This document shows, piece after piece, positions 18,739 through 28,032 of a DNA stretch of 64,000 bases. This DNA comes from Fidelibacterota bacterium 408169 (GTDB taxonomy: Bacteria; Fidelibacterota; Marinisomatia; Marinisomatales; TCS55): positions 124,001-188,000 of the forward strand of contig NNSG01000003.1 of assembly GCA_002256485.1 (NCBI GenBank), written 5' to 3'. The translations under genes and the position numbers were made by a program. The notes below the pieces were generated by a model. The model made no database searches and was not told the DNA's origin. It saw only the letters and a program-made list of their open reading frames with translations. Within the stretch, counting starts at the first letter, position 1; every line of letters starts with the position of its first letter.

Positions 18739-19821
18739 TTGAATATTAAACGCAATCGAAAGCATATGTATTACATCCTAGGCTTGATGATGCTTATGGG
18801 TTGTGATGATCGTATACCCCAAGAAGTTCAAAAAGCATACATCACCCTCCAAGGACAGGACAGAATTGCAGTAGTGGATATTAATGGGGGAGACATCATG
18901 CATTATGTAGATGTAGATTTCACCAACACCGGCGATATGCCACACTATATTGTCATAGATGAAACCCATAATTATTGGTATTGCACACTTATTGCCAATG
19001 GCACTATTTTGAAATTTGATTTAAAAACGGATGAATTAGTGGATTCAGTTTTTGTTGGAAATATGCCGGCATTAATGGAATTGGATGAGCAAAGGGAATA
19101 TTTATATGTTTCCCGATTCATGCCCATGATGGGAATGAGTACATCTTCACAACTTGTTCACAAAATCGATGCACAAAATATGACAATCGTTGGGACGGTA
19201 AATGTCGGTGCTGATTCTCCTCATGGCATTGCCTTAAGTTCAGATGGAAGTACACTTTGGGTAGCAAGTAATCAAGCGTCACATTTTTTCAAAATTGAAA
19301 CAAACAGGTTTGGTGAAGAAAATTACCAACCAGATAATTTCCGTATAGGATCAGATGTCCCATCATCCTATGAAATTAATGATGGATTTTACAATGCCCT
19401 GGAACTCGAATTAAGCCATGATAATACAAAACTTTTTATCAGCTGTTCCAATTCTAATGAGATTAGGGTTTTTGATACTTCTACAGGAGATAGTTTGGAT
19501 TCATTTTCTGTTGGAATGATGCCTTGGCATTTTCAGCTATCTAAAGATGATTCGCAATTATTTGTTGCAAATCGAATGGGAAATAGTATTTCTATTATAA
19601 ATATACTTACTGAAGACATTTCTAATCTTGATGATTTTTCAATGGATATGATGCATGGCTGTGCTTTGTCAGGAAATGATGATATATTGGTTGTAACTTC
19701 TTCCGGTAGCGGAAATGCTTATGTTTATGATACTAAAAAAGAAACGTTATTATACACAATTAAACTTGGAATTGACAGCACAACGGATCCATTGCCAACG
19801 GGTGCAGCAGTCGTTCAATAG
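18739..19821 (+). CDS. YVTN-type beta-propeller lipoprotein
   Basis: The product is about 360 residues. The TTG start gives a basic n-region and the lipobox MLMGC; an ATG at 18766 is an alternative that still keeps the lipobox. The mature part repeats a propeller blade pattern (KAYITLQGQDRIAVVDINGG, PHGIALSSDGSTLWVASNQ, WHFQLSKDDSQLFVANRMGN), typical of YVTN/NHL surface beta-propellers. It is Met-rich (MPMMGMS, SMDMMHG), which can indicate copper contact but proves nothing. It overlaps the next gene's preferred start, forming a unit with the multiheme cytochrome. Confidence 0.82.
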   Translation: MNIKRNRKHMYYILGLMMLMGCDDRIPQEVQKAYITLQGQDRIAVVDINGGDIMHYVDVDFTNTGDMPHYIVIDETHNYWYCTLIANGTILKFDLKTDELVDSVFVGNMPALMELDEQREYLYVSRFMPMMGMSTSSQLVHKIDAQNMTIVGTVNVGADSPHGIALSSDGSTLWVASNQASHFFKIETNRFGEENYQPDNFRIGSDVPSSYEINDGFYNALELELSHDNTKLFISCSNSNEIRVFDTSTGDSLDSFSVGMMPWHFQLSKDDSQLFVANRMGNSISIINILTEDISNLDDFSMDMMHGCALSGNDDILVVTSSGSGNAYVYDTKKETLLYTIKLGIDSTTDPLPTGAAVVQ

Positions 19822-21202
19822 ACTGTGTTTTCCTGTTCTATTATTCTTTTTTATCATTTCCTGTAATGATTTAGGCAAAGAGTCGCCTCTTCCGGTACGC
19901 CCGTACCAAACCACATTCAAAGTAGAAGATTTCAGCTCTGCTAATGAATGCCGAGACTGCCATCCTAACTATTACGAAGAATGGTCTGCTTCAATGCATG
20001 CTTATTCTGTGACAGATCCGGTTTGGTTTAAACTCCAGCAGAGTGAACAGGAAACTCATGAGGCAAAGGGAGTCATTCTGGGCGATTTTTGCATTCAATG
20101 CCATAGTCCTATTGCTGCATTGACAAATGCTATAACGGATCATAAAAATTTAACACCTGAAGTCATAAGTACTTTACCTCCTCAAATTCAGGAAGGTGTT
20201 ACTTGTGATGTGTGTCATTCGACAACTCATTTACCTGAATCCACGGATATTCAGACTGCCGAACAAAATTTTGAAACAGCAGATTTTAAATTATACTTGG
20301 ATGGAACACGATATAGTATCATTGATGATCCACAAGATAATTCATTTCATAAATCCGAATTCCATGAAGGATATGATCAATCTGATTTTTGTCGCAACTG
20401 CCATAATCTAACGGTGAATGGAATGGATGCGGAAGTTACAAATTTTGAATGGGAAGGGACTTCGTTCGAAGCAATGGGATCGGAATGTCAAACGTGTCAT
20501 ATGCCAACTTACGAAGGGTATGCTGCAGAAGGTGGACCATTACGAGAGAATTTACACCGCCATTATTTTCCGGGTGTAGGGACATCAATTGTTGCAGGAT
20601 CTGAAAATAATGGGTTACTTTCGGCTATAACAGAAATTTTGGATGGTTCAGCGGAAGTGAATTTTTTTGAACCAATTGCTGATACAGTTTTATCAAATGA
20701 ATCTCTTAAAATTAAAATTATCGTTAGCAACAATGCGGGACATCATTTTCCATCTGGAGTAACATTTACCCGGCAGCTCTGGTTGGAGGTTAATGTTAGT
20801 ATTGATGGCGACACCATTTTTCAATCAGGACATTTGAATGAAAACGGTGATATATATGATTTTTACACTGATCCAGACAGAATAGTGGATCCCCAGCTAA
20901 ATGTTTTTAATACCGTTTTGTATGATGCCCAAGGCGATTCAGGGATTATGAATGTGAGTGTAGAAGATATGGTTTGGATGAATGATTATACTCTACCGGT
21001 AAGCGGCTCCAGAACGGTTAATTACATTATTGATTTACCCACGGTTCCTCCGGAAGGCGGATCATCATTGGATATTTCTGCGCGCCTTCGTTTTCGTTCA
21101 TTCCCGCCTTTTTTGCTGCGACATATAAATCTAAACGAAGAAGTTGATCGGTTACTCATTTGGGATATTGATCAAATTTCCACTTCCGTAGTTTTTCAAT
21201 GA
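19802..21202 (+). CDS. Five-heme c-type cytochrome lipoprotein (cytochrome c554-like)
   Basis: The product is about 466 residues with five CxxCH heme-binding motifs: CRDCH (50-54), CIQCH, CDVCH, CRNCH and CQTCH. The first is followed by HPNYYEEWSASMHAYS, a layout like the cytochrome c554 family. The GTG at 19802 is preferred because it gives a clean lipoprotein signal ending ISC (Cys21). The frame is open from 19715, but an earlier start would put a non-signal sequence in front. The gene starts 20 bases inside the previous gene. The C-terminal third is a beta-rich domain without heme motifs. Its redox partner is unknown. Confidence 0.88.
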   Translation: MQQSFNRLCFPVLLFFFIISCNDLGKESPLPVRPYQTTFKVEDFSSANECRDCHPNYYEEWSASMHAYSVTDPVWFKLQQSEQETHEAKGVILGDFCIQCHSPIAALTNAITDHKNLTPEVISTLPPQIQEGVTCDVCHSTTHLPESTDIQTAEQNFETADFKLYLDGTRYSIIDDPQDNSFHKSEFHEGYDQSDFCRNCHNLTVNGMDAEVTNFEWEGTSFEAMGSECQTCHMPTYEGYAAEGGPLRENLHRHYFPGVGTSIVAGSENNGLLSAITEILDGSAEVNFFEPIADTVLSNESLKIKIIVSNNAGHHFPSGVTFTRQLWLEVNVSIDGDTIFQSGHLNENGDIYDFYTDPDRIVDPQLNVFNTVLYDAQGDSGIMNVSVEDMVWMNDYTLPVSGSRTVNYIIDLPTVPPEGGSSLDISARLRFRSFPPFLLRHINLNEEVDRLLIWDIDQISTSVVFQ

Positions 21203-23265
21203 AAAAGATAGCAATATTAATTATAATCCTTAATATTATTTTTCCTCAAGGTTATGTTCGTGATGTTAGCCCTTTTACAGTTAATGTTGATGGAATAGAG
21301 GTTCAGCAACCCTTCTCAGGCGGGCTGAATCAGCCCGATCCCCGTTTTATTGATTGGAATGAAGACGGCACTCTTGATTGTTTTGTTAATGATCGGGACG
21401 GTTATTTGCAGTATTGGGAAGGATTGCCAGCAGTCGTACCTGATTCAGGTATAATGATTCCACAATTTGAATTAATCACAAAATCATTTCAAAATATAAA
21501 TGTAGGTACCTGGTATGCTTTTCATGATTTTGATATCGATGGTGACATGGATCTTTTAACACACAGTGTTAATACAGATAATGTAAGTTATTGGTCCAAT
21601 GAGAATGGAGAGTTTGGTTTGGTTTCAAACGAATTGCTGGATATAAATAATGAACCGGTCTACGGGGGACAAATTGTTATTCCTGCACTTGCTGATATTG
21701 ATGAAGATGGCAATATGGATTATTTCATTGGCGATATTTCTGGCCGATTAGCATATTATAAAGGCCATGGTTTGTCAGAAGGTTTACCCCAATTTGAATT
21801 AATCACAAGTTCATTTGAAGATATTCAGATTGTATGGACACCAGACCGCCACGGAGCGAATGCAATAGAATTCTTTGATTTAGACAATGACAACGATCTG
21901 GATTTGATATGGGGTGATTTTTATCAACCGGGTTTATTTTACTTAGAAAATTATGGTACGTCTACAAATCCTGATTTTGAAGAATCATTAAAGGTGACTG
22001 ATTTTCCTCAAGGAACAGATTTTGAATCTACGGGTCATAATATTGCCCGAGTTGCTGATTTTGATAATGATGGTGATGGCGATTTGGTAGTAGGTGTCTT
22101 ATCCGGAGCATATGGAACAGAATATTTGGATAACCTTTATTATTTCCAGAATAATGGTTCTCCGGAAAATTGGAATTATGAAATGATTACATCACGACTA
22201 ATGCCGGGATTGGATTTTATTTCCGGAAGCAAACCTGCTGTTTCAAGTATTTGTAATTGGGGTATTTTGAGAATTTGGATTGGGAACGATTTCAATCCAG
22301 AAAACACTGCTTGGTCAGGAGGATTATATTCACTTGATGCAGATTATAACTCAGAAGATTATTTAAATTTAAATTTTGAATCCGTATTCCAAATTGGATC
22401 AAATTTATCTCCAAGTATAATGAATGATCCGATTTCATCAAATAATTTTCCCACGAACAAGAATTTATTTATAGGTGAATTCAATGGTACAATTTTTAAG
22501 GCTGATGAACAAATAGATTTATCTGATAATTGTAATATTATTGAATCAGGACCGAATTTTTTAAATATTGATTTAAGCGGTCGGGCCACACCGACCTTTG
22601 GTGATATTGACCAAGATGGAGATAAAGACTTGGCAGTGGGAGATAAGGATGGCGTCATACATATTTACTGGAACCAGGGCAACGCTGATTCAGCTGTGTT
22701 TGATTCAATATCGTACTTGAATATTGATATTGGCGATAATGCATCACCGTGCGTTTTAGAGAACGGACAAATTATTGCAGGAAATGAAGAAGGTGAATTG
22801 TATGAGATCACGTATTATGACAGCGGAGAATTAGTTGCCGAATTAAGAACGGATATACCTTACATTGGTCGCAATTTGGCTCCTGCTGCATTATATAAAG
22901 AGGGTCAAAGTGAACCGGATTTGATCTTCGGTACTCAAGCAGGCGGACTTCAGTATCTTCGTTACGATTCAACTGCTGTTGGAATTGAGGATGAATTTTT
23001 ACCTACATCATTCACTGTGAGTCAACCATATCCCAATCCATTTAATAATCAATTTTCATTTATGATAGCTCTTGAGAAACGTCACAAGGTAGACATTCAG
23101 CTAATAGATATAATCGGACGTAATGTACAAAACATTTTCAATGGCGAATTATCTATAGGTAAACGGAATTTTAGAATAAAAACTGAATTACCAACAGGGA
23201 TTTATTTCCTCAAAATTCATACAAATGAACGATTACTTATTCAAAAAATATTATTACTAAAATAA
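21199..23265 (+). CDS. FG-GAP/VCBS repeat protein with T9SS C-terminal sorting domain
   Basis: The product is 688 residues with a signal peptide and a series of calcium-binding-type FG-GAP loops (DWNEDGTLDCF, DFDIDGDMDLL, DIDEDGNMDYF, DLDNDNDLDLI, DFDNDGDGDLV, DIDQDGDKDLA) that should build a beta-propeller. The last about 80 residues are a Por-type sorting domain (VSQPYPNPFNNQ through LLIQKILLLK), so it should cross the outer membrane by type IX secretion and be attached to or released from the surface. It overlaps the cytochrome gene by 4 bases. Confidence 0.9.
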   Translation: MKKIAILIIILNIIFPQGYVRDVSPFTVNVDGIEVQQPFSGGLNQPDPRFIDWNEDGTLDCFVNDRDGYLQYWEGLPAVVPDSGIMIPQFELITKSFQNINVGTWYAFHDFDIDGDMDLLTHSVNTDNVSYWSNENGEFGLVSNELLDINNEPVYGGQIVIPALADIDEDGNMDYFIGDISGRLAYYKGHGLSEGLPQFELITSSFEDIQIVWTPDRHGANAIEFFDLDNDNDLDLIWGDFYQPGLFYLENYGTSTNPDFEESLKVTDFPQGTDFESTGHNIARVADFDNDGDGDLVVGVLSGAYGTEYLDNLYYFQNNGSPENWNYEMITSRLMPGLDFISGSKPAVSSICNWGILRIWIGNDFNPENTAWSGGLYSLDADYNSEDYLNLNFESVFQIGSNLSPSIMNDPISSNNFPTNKNLFIGEFNGTIFKADEQIDLSDNCNIIESGPNFLNIDLSGRATPTFGDIDQDGDKDLAVGDKDGVIHIYWNQGNADSAVFDSISYLNIDIGDNASPCVLENGQIIAGNEEGELYEITYYDSGELVAELRTDIPYIGRNLAPAALYKEGQSEPDLIFGTQAGGLQYLRYDSTAVGIEDEFLPTSFTVSQPYPNPFNNQFSFMIALEKRHKVDIQLIDIIGRNVQNIFNGELSIGKRNFRIKTELPTGIYFLKIHTNERLLIQKILLLK

Positions 23266-23266
23266 T

Positions 23267-23289
23267 ATGTGCCCCTGCTCACATTTTTC
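23267..23289 (+). terminator. Weak stem-loop terminator candidate
   Basis: A 5-bp stem (atgtg / cacat, 23267-23271 and 23280-23284) directly follows the stop codon and is followed by a run of T. The stem is short, so this is a weak call, but it sits where the ten-gene plus-strand run would end. Confidence 0.35.
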
Positions 23290-23305
23290 AGTCATAAAAG
23301 TTTTA

Positions 23306-23324
23306 TGAATTGAATATCAATTCA
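23306..23324. promoter_or_regulatory. Palindrome upstream of a large T9SS gene
   Basis: TGAATTGA-ATA-TCAATTCA is a perfect 8-bp palindrome with a 3-base centre, about 85 bases before the ATG at 23409. It could be a regulator-binding site. No matching regulator gene is in the window. Confidence 0.35.
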
Positions 23325-23396
23325 CTTTGAGTAAATTCGTGGGTATTTTCGTTTCCAATATAATGGCATTAAATCACCATTTATTATTCACCTAAT

Positions 23397-23403
23397 GAGG
23401 AGG
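23397..23403 (+). promoter_or_regulatory. Strong ribosome binding site
   Basis: GAGGAGG lies 5 bases before the ATG at 23409. It is among the strongest Shine-Dalgarno matches in the window and fixes the start of the 1488-residue gene. Confidence 0.75.
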
Positions 23404-23408
23404 CATGC

Positions 23409-26400
23409 ATGTCATTCGCTAAAAGATTGAGACGCATCACAGCAATAATTTTTGTACTTTCTATTGTGACGGCACAAAGTCGCGATGAAGTCGTAGAATT
23501 AACACACCCCGTAACAGGATCAATGATTGACACAAATTTTGTTGATGTTGAAATAGCAGTCGCTGATTTTTTTACAATCGGTTCTCCAGGTTGTCTGGAT
23601 TGCGATGGTTATATCCAAATTACTATGGATGGCACAGAAGCTGGCCAATTTACTTCAGATGCTGCTGTAACTGTCACGGGCCTTTCTGAAGGTACGCATT
23701 TTATTGAGGTAGAAGCTCTGGATCCCTCCGGAACCAGCTTTTCTCCCGCCGTTTATGATTCAGCAACCTTTACAGTGGATATGGTTTCTATTCCTAATAT
23801 TTGTCCACCACGCAATTTGTCCGTTGTAGCTGGTGATGCACGCAATTTTCTAGATTGGACAGGTCCAATTGCTATGTCAAATTTGAATCCTTTTCCATCT
23901 GCACCTCAATCTGTGGATTACCACACAGGCAGCACGGACGGTTCCTCACTAATTCAAAATAGTTTAATGATGGCGCACGGAGGTGGTGCAGATAAAGAAG
24001 CGGGCTGGGCAATTTTTGATTTGGGTGGAATGAACCCAAGTATTCAGGTGGATTCTATTATTTTCAATTATTATGTAAATACGACAAACTACCCTTGGTG
24101 GAGTGCAACTGCAGTAGATCTAGATCCATTATCAGCCACAGCTTCGGACTTGCATACTGAAATATTGGCAGGTTCAGATGCCGGGACTGCTTATCTATAT
24201 CGTAATGAACCTTCAACTCATGCACCTGGATGGTATTCATATGCACTGACAAATGGTGCTAATGATGATCTGGAAGATGATATTCCACAGGGATATTTTG
24301 TTATTGGTGTAATGGATCGAGATGGATCAACAACATATTTTTTAGACATTGATGGTTGGAATGAAGCCAATCCACCCAGCTTGGATATTCACTGGAGCGC
24401 TCCCGGTGGAAGACTGGGTGTTTATCATGCACCGTCTATAGCTGACGTTCCTTACAGCGATAAAGAAATCATGGACTATAAAAATGCTGTTAGTTTGGGA
24501 TTGACTCCTCCAATTAATTTAACTGACATTAGTTCATTTGAGATGGAAAGTATTCCAAACCTAACACCGAGAGATGTTATCGATGGCTGCGGTGATTTTC
24601 AAAACTATTCTGTGTATACATCAGATGGCACAGAGGTTGCTACGACGGATACAAATTACTATATACATGAGAACCTTTCTAATGGATCTGAATATTGTTA
24701 TTATATCGTAGTTAATTACAGTGAAGGTGCTTCATCTGCTACTGCAACTGTATGTAGTACTCCTGAAACATTTATTCCCGGAGCGATAACAAACCTGAAT
24801 GCAGTTGGGCTGGATGAAGAGATTGCCTTAACATGGACGGATCCGTCTATACCGCAATATGATTTCTATGATAATTTTAACAGCGGCATTTCTCCCACTT
24901 GGACAGTAACAGATAATAATGGATCTGGTATTACATGGGTATCAGGAGAAGATGGTCCCGGTAGCTATAGTTTGAATGAATTTGACGGTCTTTTTGCTAT
25001 CGTAACATCTTATACAAATACATTTCCTAATACGGATCTTATTTCGTCTAGTATAGATTTAAGTGGTTTTTCCTCCGCAATGCTTTATTATACGTATAGT
25101 TACCAAGATTTTGCCGGTAATCCAACAGATAGCGGATCGGTATATATCTCCGGTGACGGCGGATCAACATGGACGTTAATGAATACGTATACAGTGGATA
25201 CACCTCCTGACTTTAATGATGTATTGACCGATTCAGTTTCGTTGAATAGTGTTGTGGGTAATTCTGATGTTAAATTAAAATTTCATTATGAAGTTGAAAC
25301 GGGTGAATCATGGTTTTTTGCTATTGATGATATTATTGTTATTGGTACGGATACATCCGGTTCTCGTGATATGACCGGATCAACAATTGAAACTTATGAT
25401 GAATATATTCCTGGGATTTCATCAAGTATGGAATTTTCAATTAATATTCTGTCACCGGATTTTGCATATAGTGACTCACTTTCTATAACCTTTCCCACAG
25501 GCGTAACTATTTTGGACGCGGGCCCGAGTGTATTAGGATTTGGTTCAGAACCCTATGGCCCGGAACCATATAATGGGATTGATGGACAAACAATTTCTTG
25601 GGGAACAAATGCCAATGATGGTGCGGGTGGAATATTCGGTACACTCACTGTTTGGGCTTCTTTAGCATTCGATAATTCATTATCCGGACCATTGACTGTG
25701 GACTTTCATGTATCGGATGATTGGTATAATTCACCTGTGGACATAGATGGTAGTTTTACTATTGATGAGCGTATCCTGGTTGATGGAGACTTGCTCGGAT
25801 ATAATGTTTATATCGATGGTAGTTCAACTCCTCATAATTCATCAATGATTGGGGAAAACTATTATTTAGCTGACGGATTAACTAACGGACAATCTTATAC
25901 AGTAGGTGTTACAGCTGTTTATTATCCCAATTATGAGAGTGATACAGTGAGTGTAACCGCCACCCCGACGTGGTTATATGGAGATGTGACCGGAACTATA
26001 ACTGATCCGAATGGAACGCCTTTGGACAGTGCAATTGTATCAACAGGAGATTTTTCAGATACAACGGGTAGTGACGGGACTTATTTTCTGGGAGGTCTTG
26101 ATCCCGGTGTTCACACACTAAAAGCATCTCGAGCCGGATTTGATTGGGTAGAAGCAGATGTAACCATTATAGCCCAAGATGCTGCAGTCACAGCTGATAT
26201 TGTATTAATTCCATCCTTGATGGTATCAAACGGACTAGAAGCAACAGCAGGGGATGAGACAATCCATTTAACCTGGAATAAACCAGGTTCGGTAACCGAT
26301 GTTGATTTAACAGGAGAGTGGACTTTGTTTTATGACTGGGGATGTTCAGGCTCTCCCGGTAGTGTTCCTGTGGAATTCACAGAAGATGGGGGATTATTGG

Positions 26401-27875
26401 TTTATGGAGACTTATTAGGTGGATGGGTCGCAGAGAATAATACAATTGATTTAAGTGAAGGCGATGGATGTGCAGCGGCTACATTTGAGTATAATGCCTA
26501 TTTTTATTTTGATTATTATACAACAGTATATTACATGTATGTAGAGGAGGACGTGTTTACGGGAATGATCACCTCCGGTTACGGTGGACATGACGGAGAT
26601 AATTCCGGAATCAGGTTAACTGCATCTATGCGTGAAACAGATGCATTGGATCAAAGGTCAATTTCCGATATACTGGATGTTATCATAGGCGCAGAAAATA
26701 TTGCTGTTAATTCTGATGAAGCCAGAATACTTAAGACGATTTTTAATAATGATTTAAGCAGCGCGTCAACGGTCCAAGCCCGATCAAGAGAAGATAGTTT
26801 AATAGGATACAATGTTTATCAAGTGTTAAGCACGGATGATACATTAGTTGTAACAACAACCAGTGGAGATGATACAACCGCTACAATAACAGTTCCGGCA
26901 AATTATGTGGAATATTGTTATTATGTAAAGGCTCGCTGGAATACGGATAATTATGGTGTATTAGAATCAAAGCAGTCGAATGTAGCTTGCGCAGTTCCAT
27001 TCAGATCAGGTGATATAGATTTCAATGATGCAGTGGATGTGTCTGATTTGTTGTCTGTTGTCGATTATGTATTAGAAGTTGCAATTCCAACAGAAGATCA
27101 ATTTCGCGGTGCAGATGTAAATTTGGATGCGGCTATTACCATCAATGATGTTGTATTGATTGTGGATCTTATTTATGGAACAAATGCCCGCACAATCGCT
27201 TCGACAGACTTACCTGTTTTGGTGGATCTGTTAAGTGCCGATCAGCAGTTGCTGGTTAATTTGGATTATGAAGGTTTAACCAGAGGACTCCAGTTTACAC
27301 TGTCAGCAGACGCATCCCTGGAATTTGGATCACCTCTGCTGTCGGTGAGTGATGCCGGAACCATGGTTGCATCAAATCGAGCAGAAGATGGAACAGTCAC
27401 CGTTGTAGTGGTCAATACGTCAGGGGGAACAGTAGAACGAGCTGACGATGTATTGGTACGTATTCCTTATACATTTACGGGAGACCGCAAGGATAAGACA
27501 GTGGTTGAATTAAAAGATCTTAAGGCAGCGGGAATGGCTGGAGAATCACTACCGGTAACGATACGTGAGAAGCGAATTGACATAAGTGTTGTTCCATCAG
27601 TATTTGCTTTACACCAGAACTATCCGAATCCCTTTAACCCGGTAACGGAAATACAATTTGATGTACCGTTGGAAAGTAAGGTAAAGCTGACGATTTATAA
27701 TATAATGGGTCAGGAAGTCAGGACTTTAAGCAACAGTACATTGGAAGCGGGTTTTCACAGTGTACGGTGGGATGGAACAAATGGTTTGGGAGAGCAGGTA
27801 AGTACAGGATTGTATTTCTACCGTTTGTCATCCCCGGTATTTACATCCACCAAAAAAATGATAATGATGAAATAA
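23409..27875 (+). CDS. Large multidomain T9SS protein with dockerin- and cohesin-like segments
   Basis: The product is 1488 residues. In order it has a signal peptide (RITAIIFVLSIVTAQS), an Ig-like stretch, an FnIII-like PRNLSVVAGDARNFLDW, a choice-of-anchor/MAM-like beta-sandwich (DNFNSGISPTWTV), a carboxypeptidase-regulatory-like domain (GDVTGTITDPNGTPLDSA, about 855-936), and further FnIII-like linkers. Then comes a dockerin-like pair of calcium loops (DIDFNDAVDVSDLLSVVDYV, DVNLDAAITINDVVLIVDLI, about 1199-1260) and a beta-sandwich resembling cohesin (about 1268-1395). The end is a T9SS sorting domain (NYPNPFNPVTEI through MIMMK). No catalytic domain was recognised, so a scaffold or adhesive surface role is likely. 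Confidence 0.85.
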   Translation: MSFAKRLRRITAIIFVLSIVTAQSRDEVVELTHPVTGSMIDTNFVDVEIAVADFFTIGSPGCLDCDGYIQITMDGTEAGQFTSDAAVTVTGLSEGTHFIEVEALDPSGTSFSPAVYDSATFTVDMVSIPNICPPRNLSVVAGDARNFLDWTGPIAMSNLNPFPSAPQSVDYHTGSTDGSSLIQNSLMMAHGGGADKEAGWAIFDLGGMNPSIQVDSIIFNYYVNTTNYPWWSATAVDLDPLSATASDLHTEILAGSDAGTAYLYRNEPSTHAPGWYSYALTNGANDDLEDDIPQGYFVIGVMDRDGSTTYFLDIDGWNEANPPSLDIHWSAPGGRLGVYHAPSIADVPYSDKEIMDYKNAVSLGLTPPINLTDISSFEMESIPNLTPRDVIDGCGDFQNYSVYTSDGTEVATTDTNYYIHENLSNGSEYCYYIVVNYSEGASSATATVCSTPETFIPGAITNLNAVGLDEEIALTWTDPSIPQYDFYDNFNSGISPTWTVTDNNGSGITWVSGEDGPGSYSLNEFDGLFAIVTSYTNTFPNTDLISSSIDLSGFSSAMLYYTYSYQDFAGNPTDSGSVYISGDGGSTWTLMNTYTVDTPPDFNDVLTDSVSLNSVVGNSDVKLKFHYEVETGESWFFAIDDIIVIGTDTSGSRDMTGSTIETYDEYIPGISSSMEFSINILSPDFAYSDSLSITFPTGVTILDAGPSVLGFGSEPYGPEPYNGIDGQTISWGTNANDGAGGIFGTLTVWASLAFDNSLSGPLTVDFHVSDDWYNSPVDIDGSFTIDERILVDGDLLGYNVYIDGSSTPHNSSMIGENYYLADGLTNGQSYTVGVTAVYYPNYESDTVSVTATPTWLYGDVTGTITDPNGTPLDSAIVSTGDFSDTTGSDGTYFLGGLDPGVHTLKASRAGFDWVEADVTIIAQDAAVTADIVLIPSLMVSNGLEATAGDETIHLTWNKPGSVTDVDLTGEWTLFYDWGCSGSPGSVPVEFTEDGGLLVYGDLLGGWVAENNTIDLSEGDGCAAATFEYNAYFYFDYYTTVYYMYVEEDVFTGMITSGYGGHDGDNSGIRLTASMRETDALDQRSISDILDVIIGAENIAVNSDEARILKTIFNNDLSSASTVQARSREDSLIGYNVYQVLSTDDTLVVTTTSGDDTTATITVPANYVEYCYYVKARWNTDNYGVLESKQSNVACAVPFRSGDIDFNDAVDVSDLLSVVDYVLEVAIPTEDQFRGADVNLDAAITINDVVLIVDLIYGTNARTIASTDLPVLVDLLSADQQLLVNLDYEGLTRGLQFTLSADASLEFGSPLLSVSDAGTMVASNRAEDGTVTVVVVNTSGGTVERADDVLVRIPYTFTGDRKDKTVVELKDLKAAGMAGESLPVTIREKRIDISVVPSVFALHQNYPNPFNPVTEIQFDVPLESKVKLTIYNIMGQEVRTLSNSTLEAGFHSVRWDGTNGLGEQVSTGLYFYRLSSPVFTSTKKMIMMK

Positions 27876-27927
27876 TTCTTATTTAAAATTGTTTTGATCA
27901 TTTCAAAGCAATTTAGTATTATTATTA

Positions 27928-27959
27928 AACGGTCTCGATTTTATTCGAGGCCGTTTTTT
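27928..27959 (+). terminator. Rho-independent terminator
   Basis: An 11-bp stem (aacggtctcga / tcgaggccgtt, one G-T pair; 27928-27938 and 27945-27955) has a 6-base loop and is followed by TTTTT. It closes the transcript of the 1488-residue protein. Confidence 0.88.
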
Positions 27960-28032
27960 GTTTGGAACCAATGTGTAAATTCCGCATAGAATTTGAACAA
28001 AAGAACTCAATCATAAAACAGGAGCATTCATC

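Noticed and set aside
18880-19700. Copper-binding function for the Met-rich propeller lipoprotein
   Set aside because: The methionine clusters are scattered and do not form a known copper motif, so no function was assigned.
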